A stretch of DNA of 64,000 nucleotides from Nitrobacter vulgaris. Its GTDB lineage: Bacteria > Pseudomonadota > Alphaproteobacteria > Rhizobiales > Xanthobacteraceae. Made by a program: the position numbers and the translations under genes. The DNA is taken from positions 1 through 64,000 of the forward strand of contig NZ_JAVDPZ010000004.1 in the NCBI RefSeq assembly GCF_031453995.1, written 5' to 3'. Below are positions 27,994 to 37,945 of the stretch, one piece after another (position 1 is the stretch's first letter; every line of letters starts with the position of its first letter). A model generated the notes under the pieces. The model saw only the letters and a program-made list of their open reading frames with translations, did no database searches and was not told the DNA's origin.

Positions 27994-28407
27994 ATGCCGC
28001 GCCATCATCAGCAAGCTAAACAACCCGGTGCCTCGCAACGCCAGTTGCGCGTCGGTGAGACCGTGCGTCACGCGATCGCCGAAATTCTTTCGCAGGGTCA
28101 CGTGCATGATCCGGTGCTTGAAGGACATCTCATCACGGTGCCCGAAGTCCGCATGTCCCCCGACCTCAAGCTCGCGACGATCTACGTGATGCCGCTCGGC
28201 GGCCGCGACACCATCGACGTGATCGAGGCGCTCGACCGCAACAAGAAATTCCTGCGCGGCGAGATCGCGCGGCGCGTTAACCTGAAATTCGCACCTGATA
28301 TCCGCTTCCGCGCCGACGAACGATTCGACGAAGCGGAACGTATCGAGAAATTATTGAGAACACCTGCGGTGCAGAGAGACCTCGCACCGGATTCGGACGA
28401 AAGCTGA
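27994..28407 (+). CDS. rbfA: Ribosome-binding factor A
   Basis: The 137-residue KH-fold protein binds 30S precursors and helps 16S 5'-end maturation. Landmarks are VGETVRHAIAEIL near the N-terminus and VRMSPDLKLATIYVMPL in the middle. The N-terminus begins with a basic stretch (PRHHQQAKQPG). truB starts five bases after the stop. Confidence 0.95.
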   Translation: MPRHHQQAKQPGASQRQLRVGETVRHAIAEILSQGHVHDPVLEGHLITVPEVRMSPDLKLATIYVMPLGGRDTIDVIEALDRNKKFLRGEIARRVNLKFAPDIRFRADERFDEAERIEKLLRTPAVQRDLAPDSDES

Positions 28408-28412
28408 CGATC

Positions 28413-29639
28413 ATGACGATGCAAAACGGCACATTCGATTCGCCAATCGGCGAATCGGACGGGCCCGAGAAAAATAATTCTGATCGCGGAAATAATTTTT
28501 CCGACACATCGCCACATGACGAGGACAGCTCCCTCTCCCGCTCGGAGCTCGAAGAGAGCAGAACTCGCTCCGAGAGGATTGGGGTGGGCGAGTTTTCCTC
28601 GGCGACCCGTCAGACGAGTGAGGTTCGCCACCCCACCCCGCAAGCGGGAGAGGGAAGAAAGAAACAGAACAACCAGCCGCGCCGCGACAGGCGCGACGTG
28701 CATGGCTGGGTGATTCTCGACAAGCCCATCGGCATGACCTCGACCCATGCGGTGGCGGTCGTGAAGCGGCTGTTTTCGGCCAAACGCGCCGGGCACGCCG
28801 GCACGCTCGATCCACTGGCCTCGGGCGGTCTGCCGATCGCGCTTGGCGAAGCCACCAAAACCGTTCCTTTCGTCATGGACGGCCGCAAGCGCTACCGCTT
28901 CACGGTGCAATGGGGCGAGGAGCGCGATACCGACGACAGCGAGGGCCGGGTTACATCGACAAGCGCGAACCGCCCCGATGCGGACGCGGTCCGGGCGCTG
29001 CTGCCGCGCTTCACCGGCACGATCGAGCAGACCCCGCCGCAATATTCCGCGATCAAGATCCAGGGCGAACGGGCCTATGACCTCGCCCGCGACGGCGAGA
29101 CCGTCGCTTTGCAGCCGCGACAGGTCGAAATTCACCAACTGACCCTCGTGGAACACACCGATGATGGCCGGTCCGCGTTCGAGGCCGAGTGTGGCAAGGG
29201 TACCTATGTGCGGGCACTGGCCCGCGACATGGGACGGATTCTTGGCTGTTACGGCCACATCAGCTCGCTACGGCGGACGCTCGTCGGCCCGTTCGGCGAG
29301 GCGGACATGATTCCGCTGGAAGAATTGGAAGCTTTGTGCAATAGAGCCGCGTCCGGTGAGGAAAACCTCGCGGACGCTCTTCTGCCCGTTGAGACCGCGC
29401 TGGACGACATCCCGGCGCTGGCCGTCACTCGGGCTGATGCGGCAAGGCTCCATCGGGGCCAGGCCGTTTTGTTGCGCGGACGGGATGCACCCCAGAGTAG
29501 CGGCGTTGTCTATGTCACGGTGGCGGGCCGGTTGCTGGCCCTCGCCGAACTGGGGCACGGCGAACTCATCCCCAAGCGCGTATTCAACCTGACCGGGCTG
29601 ACAGCCAGTTCCGGCCGCAACGAAAACGAAAGAGGCTGA
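28413..29639 (+). CDS. truB: tRNA pseudouridine(55) synthase with a repeat-derived N-terminal extension
   Basis: The 408-residue enzyme makes pseudouridine 55 in the tRNA T-loop. The catalytic domain starts near residue 95 (DVHGWVILDKP) and has the active-site Asp in GHAGTLDPLASG at residue 133. The C-terminal PUA-type part follows. About 90 residues precede the core, whereas E. coli TruB has roughly ten. Residues 40-82 are encoded by a nested palindrome (28530-28656), and residues 9-15 by a separate 8-base palindrome. The start ATG at 28413 is five bases after rbfA. The next in-frame start-like codons, such as the GTG in DVHGW, have no obvious ribosome binding site. The extension is therefore probably translated. 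Confidence 0.95.
   Translation: MTMQNGTFDSPIGESDGPEKNNSDRGNNFSDTSPHDEDSSLSRSELEESRTRSERIGVGEFSSATRQTSEVRHPTPQAGEGRKKQNNQPRRDRRDVHGWVILDKPIGMTSTHAVAVVKRLFSAKRAGHAGTLDPLASGGLPIALGEATKTVPFVMDGRKRYRFTVQWGEERDTDDSEGRVTSTSANRPDADAVRALLPRFTGTIEQTPPQYSAIKIQGERAYDLARDGETVALQPRQVEIHQLTLVEHTDDGRSAFEAECGKGTYVRALARDMGRILGCYGHISSLRRTLVGPFGEADMIPLEELEALCNRAASGEENLADALLPVETALDDIPALAVTRADAARLHRGQAVLLRGRDAPQSSGVVYVTVAGRLLALAELGHGELIPKRVFNLTGLTASSGRNENERG
28530..28656. repeat. Palindromic repeat inserted in frame in truB (family E)
   Basis: TCCCTCTCCCGCT (28530-28542) and AGCGGGAGAGGGA (28644-28656) are a perfect 13-base inverted repeat. Inner GGGGTGGGCGAG and TCGCCACCCC arms pair as well. The element is 127 bases. 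CCCTCTCCGCCCTTGCAGGG at 32552 resembles one end of it. Confidence 0.85.
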
Positions 29640-29641
29640 CG

Positions 29642-29911
29642 ATGTCGGTGACCGCCGAACGCAAAGCGGAAATCATCAAGTCCAGCGCCCGCAAGTCGGG
29701 CGATACCGGTTCGCCGGAGGTTCAGGTCGCGATCCTGTCGGAACGCATCTCCAACCTTACGAACCATTTCAAGAGCCACACCAAGGATAATCACTCCCGT
29801 CGTGGTCTCCTGAAGCTCGTCTCCACGCGTCGTTCCCTTCTCGATTATATCAAGAAGAAGGACGAGGCGCGTTACAAGGCTCTGCTCGAGAAGCACAACA
29901 TCCGCCGTTGA
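29642..29911 (+). CDS. rpsO: 30S ribosomal protein S15
   Basis: The 89-residue protein matches S15 over its whole length: SPEVQVAILSERI, NLTNHFKSHTKDNHSRRGLL and LLDYIKKKD. It binds the central domain of 16S rRNA. It starts two bases after the truB stop. A 322-base gap with several hairpins separates it from pnp, the usual rpsO-pnp arrangement. Confidence 0.98.
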   Translation: MSVTAERKAEIIKSSARKSGDTGSPEVQVAILSERISNLTNHFKSHTKDNHSRRGLLKLVSTRRSLLDYIKKKDEARYKALLEKHNIRR

Positions 29912-30233
29912 GCAAAGTCCGCGCGCATCCTTGCGCGCTTGATGCGTGGACTGAATGTCCGCGCCATGTGTGTGATCTGCAAAAAACGAAATGCGCTTTT
30001 TGCAAACAGATCACGCCCAAGAAGAGCGTGTCCAGCAGCAATCCGGCGGCTGGGCGATGACGGGTCAAATGCCCGTACCATCGGAAGGATGGACGCCATT
30101 CAAGACCTGAAGACCATGGCAGGATCGCCGGACGCTGACACAACTACGATCGTTGTGGCCAGCGTCTCGCAATCTTGCGCATGGTCTTTGCGTCTGGCGT
30201 CCGTGCTTTCGTGAACCCATGAAAGACAACAAG
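29912..30233 (+). promoter_or_regulatory. rpsO-pnp intergenic leader with strong hairpins
   Basis: Three inverted repeats lie here. GCGCGC-6-GCGCGC (29921-29938) comes just after rpsO. GTGATCTG (29972-29979) and CAGATCAC (30007-30014) are extended by CAAAAA/TTTTTG. GACGCTGACACAAC (30131-30144) pairs with GTTGTGGCCAGCGTC (30152-30166). In E. coli the rpsO-pnp leader is cut by RNase III and then degraded by PNPase, a known autoregulation. Inference: these hairpins may serve the same purpose. No RNA gene or protein was recognised here. Confidence 0.55.
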
Positions 30234-32387
<2,154 letters not shown>

Positions 32388-32418
32388 GCGTCGTCAGGCG
32401 CGGTCAAAGTTACGAAAG

Positions 32419-32443
32419 GGCGGCTTTCGAGCCGCCTTTTTTT
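32419..32443 (+). terminator. Rho-independent terminator of pnp
   Basis: GGCGGCT (32419-32425), TTCG tetraloop, AGCCGCC (32430-32436), then seven T (32437-32443). It lies about 30 bases after the pnp stop and is a textbook example, so it ends the long operon. Confidence 0.95.
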
Positions 32444-32450
32444 GTTCCAC

Positions 32451-32538
32451 TAAAGCGTTTTCAAGCGAAGTGGGCACCAGTTCGCGTAATGACACCGCGT
32501 CAGAAAAATCATAGAGCGCTTCTTTCGATGGAAACGCT
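32451..32538 (-). repeat. Interspersed repeat family A, copy 5 (inverted, long form)
   Basis: On the minus strand this reads CATCGAAAGAAGCG, CTGACGCGG, TTACGCGAACTGG, CCCACTTCGCTTGAAAACGC, TTTAG, matching copies 4 and 6. Confidence 0.7.
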
Positions 32539-32550
32539 TCATCGGAGTAC

Positions 32551-32585
32551 AGCCAGCTCCCTCTCCGCCCTTGCAGGGAAGGGTT
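32551..32585. repeat. Short palindromic repeat overlapping the oxyR stop (family E-like)
   Basis: CTCCCTCTCCGCCCTTGCAG then GGAAGGGTTAGGAG, an imperfect palindrome resembling one end of the truB insertion. On the minus strand it provides the TAA stop codon of oxyR, in the string CTAACCCTTCCCTGC. Confidence 0.5.
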
Positions 32586-33498
32586 AGGAGCCGTTCGTCG
32601 CAACACAATCCTTAACCACATCGCCGAGCGCCTCGAAATCGGCCTTGCGCGGAGAGGTCCTGCGGAAGGCCAGTCCGATGCTGCGGCCAGGTTGCGGCTC
32701 TTCCAGCCGTAGAAATTTCACGCGGCTGTCGCGCGCCTCAACATCGGCGGCGATCTGCGGGATCAGTGTCACGCCATAACCACCAGCGACCATCTGCATC
32801 ACCGTGGCAAGGCTGGAGGCGCCGAATGTCATGCCGGTTGCGCCCGGCGTCGGCCCACGCGGGATCGTGGCGCAGAACGCCAGTGCCTGATCGCGCAGGC
32901 AGTGGCCGTCCTCGAGCAGGATCAGGCGCGACTGATCGATGTCTTGCGCGGCGACACGACGTTCGCAGGACCGGGGATCGCTTGCCGGAACCGCCAGCAG
33001 GAACAGGTCGTTGAAAAGTTCGAGCGTATCGATGTCAGGCTCGCCGAGCGGCAGCGCCAGCATGGCGGCGTCGAGCGCGCCGCCCTTGATCTCCTCGACA
33101 AGCAGCCGCGTCTGCGTTTCCCGCAGTTCAAGCTGCAACTCGGGAAACTTCGATTGCAGCGCGGGCAGGATACGCGGCAGCAGATACGGCGCCAACGACG
33201 GGATGATGCCAAGCGTCAGGCGTCCCGTCAGGGGGCTTGCGCGATGGCGGGCGAAATCGACAAGATCGCGCGCCGACGCCAGCACGTCCTCAGCACGGCG
33301 GGAGATCTCCCGGCCGAGCTCGGTCAGCAGCACCTCGCCGGGACGCCGCTCCACCAGCGTGACGCCAAGGAACTGTTCCAACTCCCGTATCTGCATCGAC
33401 AGCGCCGGCTGGGTGATGGCGCAAGCCTCCGCGGCGCGTCCGAAATGACAGTGGCGCGCGAGCGCGGCGAGGTAGCGGAGCTGTCTGAGCGTGACCAT
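32584..33498 (-). CDS. oxyR: Peroxide-sensing LysR-type regulator OxyR
   Basis: The 304-residue protein has an N-terminal LysR helix-turn-helix (LRQLRYLAALARHCHFGRAA) and a C-terminal sensing domain. The redox motif LEDGHCLRDQALAFC carries cysteines at 200 and 209, equivalent to Cys199 and Cys208 of E. coli OxyR, whose disulfide activates the protein. It is divergent from katG, its classic target. A perfect 12-base palindrome lies nine bases upstream of its start. Confidence 0.95.
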   Translation of the reverse strand: MVTLRQLRYLAALARHCHFGRAAEACAITQPALSMQIRELEQFLGVTLVERRPGEVLLTELGREISRRAEDVLASARDLVDFARHRASPLTGRLTLGIIPSLAPYLLPRILPALQSKFPELQLELRETQTRLLVEEIKGGALDAAMLALPLGEPDIDTLELFNDLFLLAVPASDPRSCERRVAAQDIDQSRLILLEDGHCLRDQALAFCATIPRGPTPGATGMTFGASSLATVMQMVAGGYGVTLIPQIAADVEARDSRVKFLRLEEPQPGRSIGLAFRRTSPRKADFEALGDVVKDCVATNGS

Positions 33499-33507
33499 TT
33501 TCGATCA

Positions 33508-33519
33508 GATAAGCTTATC
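33508..33519. promoter_or_regulatory. Candidate OxyR operator in the oxyR-katG promoter region
   Basis: GATAAGCTTATC is a perfect 12-base palindrome (33508-33519) nine bases upstream of the oxyR ATG. LysR-type sites often show a T-N11-A inverted repeat in such places. The assignment is inferred from position; katG starts about 230 bases away on the other side. Confidence 0.45.
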
Positions 33520-33751
33520 ACGGTGTGAAGGCAAATCGACTGGACCTTATCAAAAACTTCTCCCAAACTGCTGTCATCCTCGTGTTGCCGGAGGACTGCG
33601 GCACCGTCGGGCCTAACCTTTGTCACCATCAGCGCCGGCACACCCGAACGGACAAGCATGGTTCCGCGTTGAGGCCTCCATCGGGTGACCGCGGCTTCTG
33701 GGTTGCCAAGGCAGCCATCGGCAACGCGACAGCACAGCATCGGAGACAATC

Positions 33752-35944
33752 ATGGACGCAAAGACCAATGACAAAGGCGCGGGCAAGTGCCCTTTCGCGG
33801 GCGGTCACGGACACAGCAATCGTGACTGGTGGCCGGAGCAACTGGACGTTCAGGTCCTCCATCAGAAATCGAACCTGTCCGACCCGATGGGCAGGGACTT
33901 CGACTACGCCAAGGAGTTCGCCAGCCTCGACCTGAGCGCCGTCATCAACGACTTGAAAGCACTGATGACCGACTCCCAAGATTGGTGGCCGGCCGACTTC
34001 GGTCATTACGGCGGGCTGATGGTCCGCCTGGCGTGGCATAGCGCGGGAACATACCGCACCACCGATGGCCGCGGCGGCGCCGGCGGCGGTCAGCAGCGTT
34101 TCGCGCCGCTCAACTCGTGGCCGGATAACGTGTTGCTCGACCGCGCGCGACGTCTGTTGTGGCCGATCAAGCAGAAGTACGGCCGCAAGATTTCCTGGGC
34201 CGATCTCTACGTTCTCGCCGGCAACGCCGCGCTGGAATCGATGGGCTTCAAGACCTTTGGGTTTGCCGGTGGGCGTGCCGATGAATGGGAGCCGCAAGAA
34301 CTGTTCTGGGGTCCGGAAGGAACGTGGCTGGGCGACGAGCGCTACAGCGGCGAACGCGAGCTTGCCGAACCGCTCGGCGCCGTGCAGATGGGCCTGATCT
34401 ATGTCAATCCGGAAGGACCGAACGGCAAGCCAGACCCGATCGCAGCCGCCAAGGACATCCGCGAGACCTTCTTCCGCATGGCGATGAACGACGAGGAGAC
34501 CGTCGCGCTCATCGCAGGCGGCCACACCTTCGGCAAGACCCATGGCGCAGGCGATGCATCGCTGGTCGGCCCGGCACCGGAATCAGCCGCGATCGAGGAT
34601 CAGGGCCTCGGCTGGAAAAGCAAATTCGGCTCAGGCAAAGGCGCCGATTCAATCGGCAGCGGCCTGGAAGTCACCTGGACGCAAACGCCGACGAAGTGGG
34701 ACAACAACTTCTTCGATACGCTGTTCAAATACGAATGGGAGCTGACCAAGAGCCCGGCTGGCGCTCATCAATGGCAAGCGAAAGACGCGCCCGCCATCAC
34801 GCCTGATGCCTTCGACGGATCGAAGAAGCACGTGCCGACCATGCTGACCACGGACCTCTCGCTGCGCTTCGATCCCATCTACGGGAAGATCTCAAAGCGC
34901 TTCCACGAGAACCCGGACCAGTTCGCGGACGCCTTCGCTCGCGCCTGGTACAAGCTCACCCATCGCGACATGGGACCGCGCCAGCGTTATCTCGGTCCGC
35001 TGGTGCCGAAGGAGGTGCTAATCTGGCAGGATCCGATTCCTGCCGTGGACCACGAAGTCGTCAACGACAACGACATCGCCGACCTGAAAGCGAAAATCCT
35101 CTCATCCGGTTGCACCGTGGCGCAACTGGTTTCGACCGCCTGGGCCTCGGCCTCGACCTTCCGCGGCTCCGACAAACGTGGCGGCGCCAATGGAGCGCGC
35201 ATCCGCCTCGCTCCGCAGAAGGACTGGGAGGTCAACCAGCCGGCCCAACTGAAAGCAGTGCTGGCGAAGCTCGAAGAGATCCAAACCAAATTCAATGGCG
35301 CGCAGACGGGCGGCAAAAAGATCTCGCTCGCCGACCTGATCGTGCTCGGTGGATCGGCTGCGGTCGAGAAGGCGGCCAAGGATGCCGGGATCGACGTGAA
35401 GGTATCGTTCACGCCGGGACGCATGGATGCGTCGCAGGACCAGACCGACGTCGACTCGTTCGCTCCGCTCGAGCCGCGAGCCGACGCCTTCCGCAACTAC
35501 ACCAACAGCAAGAAGCAGCAGTTCATGGCGCCCGAGGAAGCGATGGTGGACCGCGCGCAATTGCTGAAGCTGACGGGCCCCGAGCTGACCGTGCTGATCG
35601 GTGGTCTGCGCGTGCTCGGCGCCAATGCCGGCGACTCCAAGCACGGCGTCTTCACCACCCGGCCGGGCAAGCTGACGAACGACTTCTTTGTCAACCTGCT
35701 CACCATGGATACCGAGTGGCAACCGGTTGCCGGTCAGGATGGCGTGTACGAAGGCCGCGACCGTAAGACCAATACGCTGAAATGGACCGGCACCCGCGTC
35801 GATCTAATCTTCGGCTCGCACTCCCAGCTCCGCGCGTTTGCAGAAGTCTATGCCTGCGCCGACTCCAGGGGAAAGTTCGCGAACGACTTCGCCGCCGCTT
35901 GGGCCAAGGTGATGAACGCCGACCGCTTCGATCTGAAGCCCTGA
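33752..35944 (+). CDS. katG: Catalase-peroxidase KatG
   Basis: The 730-residue bifunctional heme enzyme has the distal site VRLAWHSAGTYR and the proximal IAGGHTFGKTHGAG. The cross-link residues are present as Trp in LAWH, Tyr in LIYVNPEGPNG and Met in FFRMAMND. The duplicated C-terminal domain is complete. It removes hydrogen peroxide. It is divergent from oxyR and followed by a long perfect hairpin. The start at 33752 is weakly preceded by GGAGAC. Confidence 0.98.
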   Translation: MDAKTNDKGAGKCPFAGGHGHSNRDWWPEQLDVQVLHQKSNLSDPMGRDFDYAKEFASLDLSAVINDLKALMTDSQDWWPADFGHYGGLMVRLAWHSAGTYRTTDGRGGAGGGQQRFAPLNSWPDNVLLDRARRLLWPIKQKYGRKISWADLYVLAGNAALESMGFKTFGFAGGRADEWEPQELFWGPEGTWLGDERYSGERELAEPLGAVQMGLIYVNPEGPNGKPDPIAAAKDIRETFFRMAMNDEETVALIAGGHTFGKTHGAGDASLVGPAPESAAIEDQGLGWKSKFGSGKGADSIGSGLEVTWTQTPTKWDNNFFDTLFKYEWELTKSPAGAHQWQAKDAPAITPDAFDGSKKHVPTMLTTDLSLRFDPIYGKISKRFHENPDQFADAFARAWYKLTHRDMGPRQRYLGPLVPKEVLIWQDPIPAVDHEVVNDNDIADLKAKILSSGCTVAQLVSTAWASASTFRGSDKRGGANGARIRLAPQKDWEVNQPAQLKAVLAKLEEIQTKFNGAQTGGKKISLADLIVLGGSAAVEKAAKDAGIDVKVSFTPGRMDASQDQTDVDSFAPLEPRADAFRNYTNSKKQQFMAPEEAMVDRAQLLKLTGPELTVLIGGLRVLGANAGDSKHGVFTTRPGKLTNDFFVNLLTMDTEWQPVAGQDGVYEGRDRKTNTLKWTGTRVDLIFGSHSQLRAFAEVYACADSRGKFANDFAAAWAKVMNADRFDLKP

Positions 35945-35994
35945 TCGCAGCGATCACGCGGCGCGACGATTCTTGTCGCGAAATGCAGTTCAAC

Positions 35995-36029
35995 ACAAAG
36001 CCCCTGCGATCACATCGCAGGGGCTTTGT
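35995..36029. terminator. Perfect 16-base-pair hairpin after katG
   Basis: ACAAAGCCCCTGCGAT (35995-36010), loop CAC, ATCGCAGGGGCTTTGT (36014-36029). It lies 51 bases after the katG stop. It has no T-tract on the plus strand beyond the CTTTGT in its arm, so it may act as a bidirectional terminator or a transcript-stabilising stem. Confidence 0.7.
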
Positions 36030-36172
36030 CGTCGATTCCGATATTTGAGAGCGGGATGGAAAACCGCTGCACACTTTTCCTCATCCCGCTCCAGTGTCGC
36101 GATATGGCGATCCCGTTCACTTACAAGGGGCTATCCAGCCCGCCACACCAACGGCCAAACGATCGCGGGAGC

Positions 36173-36216
36173 ATGATCCCGAAAAGTGGAAACCGGTTTT
36201 CGGACAAGATCATGCT
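36173..36216. repeat. Palindromic repeat family B, copy 4
   Basis: GAGCATGATC, then CGAAAAGTGGAAACCGGTTT, then GATCATGCTC; the outer arms match perfectly. Located upstream of the frameshifted glutathione S-transferase. Confidence 0.8.
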
Positions 36217-36285
36217 CAACTAAAAGCAGATCAGGTCCGATTCAATGCAGGTGAAACAGACTCCAGAAGAAAGGATAACTGTTCG

Positions 36286-36881
36286 ATGATGAAACTCTAC
36301 TGGTCGCCGCGCTCGCGTTCGTTCACTACGCTCTGGCTGATGGAGGAAACCGGACAACCCTACGAGCGGGTCTTGATCGACATCTCAACCGGCGCGCAGA
36401 AAGCGCCGGAATTCTCGCCATCAACCCGATGGGCAAGGTGCCCGCACTGACTGACGGCGACATTGCGACCGCCGAGGTGGCGGCGATCTGCGCCTATGTC
36501 GCCGAGCGTTTTCCGGATGCAAAGCTAGCCCCGCCGCTCGGCGATGCGCGCCGTGCAAAATATCTGCAATGGCTGTTCTTCGGACCGAGCTGCATCGAGC
36601 CGGCATTGATCCAGATTTTCACCAAGCTCGAGGTGCCGTCGAGCACGGCCGCGTGGGGGAACGCCACTCAGGTGTTCGATGTGCTCGACAAGGCGCTGGA
36701 AGAGGGGCCGTGGATTCTCGGCAACGACTTCTCCGCCGCCGACATCGTAATCGGCTCCGGACTGAACTTCGCGATCCGCCAGTTCAAGATGGTGCCGCCA
36801 CGGCCAGCCTTCGATCGCTACATCGACCGCTGCATGGCGCGGCCGGCGTTTCAACGTGCGGAGACAATCGCGGCAGGATGA
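36286..36881 (+). pseudogene. Glutathione S-transferase, frameshifted
   Basis: The first frame reads MMKLYWSPRSRSFTTLWLME up to KAPEF (43 residues, ending at 36414). The next part, LAINPMGKVPALTDGD onward, lies in the -1 frame from 36414 to 36881. One base appears to be missing near 36411-36416 (a TTC-CTC junction reduced to TTCTC). Joined, the 198 residues form a full GST with a thioredoxin-like N-domain and an all-helical C-domain ending NDFSAADIVIGSGL. The gene looks broken, though a sequence error is possible. AAAGGA precedes the start by 12 bases. No slippery heptamer is present, so programmed frameshifting is unlikely. Confidence 0.8.
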
Positions 36882-36934
36882 TTCAGCTTTTTCGCTTGTG
36901 AGAGAAGACGCAACTAACGCGCCGCTTCAAAGCC

Positions 36935-37768
36935 CTACTTCGCCGCATCGTTCGACGCGCCGTTGCTCATGCCGTCGCTACGCAGCGCGTCGGGCTGCGG
37001 CATCGCAATGATGTTGTAGCCGGAATCGACGAAATGAATCTCGCCGGTAACCCCGCCGGACAGATCCGACAACAAATAAAGCCCGGCGCCGCCAAGTTCA
37101 TCGAGACTGACGCCACGTCCTCGCGGCGAATGCTTCTGCTGGAACGCAAACATGAAGCGTGCATCGCCGATCCCGGCACCGGCCAGCGTGCGGATCGGGC
37201 CGGCCGAAATGGCATTGACGCGGATGTTCTGCCCGCCGAAATCGACCGCCAGATAGCGCACCGATGCTTCCAGCCCTGCCTTAGCGACGCCCATCACGTT
37301 GTAGTTCGGCATCGCGCGGTCGCCGCCATTATATGTCAGCGTGAGCATGCTGCCGCCGTCCGGCATCAGGGCAGCGGCGCGTTTCGCCGCTTCGGTGAAG
37401 GCGAAACACGAGATCAGCATGGTGCGCGCAAAATTCGCGCGCGTCGTGTCGGCATAACGGCCATTCAGTTCGCTCTTGTCGGAGAACGCGATGGCATGAA
37501 CCAGGAAATCCATTTTGCCCCAGGCCTTGCCGATATCGGCGAACACCTTGTCGACAGAGGCGATGTCCTCGACATCGCACGGCAGCACCATTTTGCTGCC
37601 AACCGATTCGGCGAGCGGCCTGACCCGTTTGGCCAGCGCCTCGCCCTGGTAGGTGAAGGCCAGTTCCGCGCCGTGCGCGGCCAGTGTCTTGGCGATACCC
37701 CAGGCGATCGAGTGGTCGTTGGCGACCCCCATGATCAAGCCGCGCTTGCCTTGCATCAGGTGTGTCAT
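36935..37768 (-). CDS. fabI: Enoyl-[acyl-carrier-protein] reductase (NADH)
   Basis: The 277-residue SDR-fold enzyme reduces enoyl-ACP in the last step of fatty-acid elongation. Landmarks are KRGLIMGVANDHSIAWGIAK at the N-terminus and YNVMGVAKAGLEASVRYLA, where the Tyr and Lys are catalytic. Start MTHLMQGKRGL at 37768; the frame continues upstream but only through a palindromic repeat. The gene lies 177 bases downstream of fabB on the minus strand. The protein ends with a short low-complexity tail. Confidence 0.95.
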   Translation of the reverse strand: MTHLMQGKRGLIMGVANDHSIAWGIAKTLAAHGAELAFTYQGEALAKRVRPLAESVGSKMVLPCDVEDIASVDKVFADIGKAWGKMDFLVHAIAFSDKSELNGRYADTTRANFARTMLISCFAFTEAAKRAAALMPDGGSMLTLTYNGGDRAMPNYNVMGVAKAGLEASVRYLAVDFGGQNIRVNAISAGPIRTLAGAGIGDARFMFAFQQKHSPRGRGVSLDELGGAGLYLLSDLSGGVTGEIHFVDSGYNIIAMPQPDALRSDGMSNGASNDAAK

Positions 37769-37778
37769 GCGAGACTCC

Positions 37779-37891
37779 GTCGTCCCCGGCTCCGTGCCGG
37801 GCATCCACGCCTTAGCGACGTGGACAGGTTAAAAGGTTTGGATGGCCGGGTCATCCGCGCAAGACATGCTTCGCGCTAAGCCCGGTCTTGA
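37779..37891. repeat. Palindromic repeat family C, copy 2
   Basis: Between fabB and fabI, CGTCCCCGGCTCCGTGCCGG, GCATCCACGCC, GACGTGGA and ATGGCCGGGTCATCC follow the order of the infB-rbfA element, ending with a CCCGGTCTTGAC arm. It is a degenerate copy. Confidence 0.6.
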
Positions 37892-37945
37892 CAATATCGA
37901 TATCGCCGCGACGCCGCAGATCTTCAGCACCGCCGCTCAAACCGA

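Noticed and set aside
36405..36420. Programmed frameshift in the glutathione S-transferase
   Set aside because: No slippery heptamer or downstream structure is visible, so a true mutation or sequence error is simpler.
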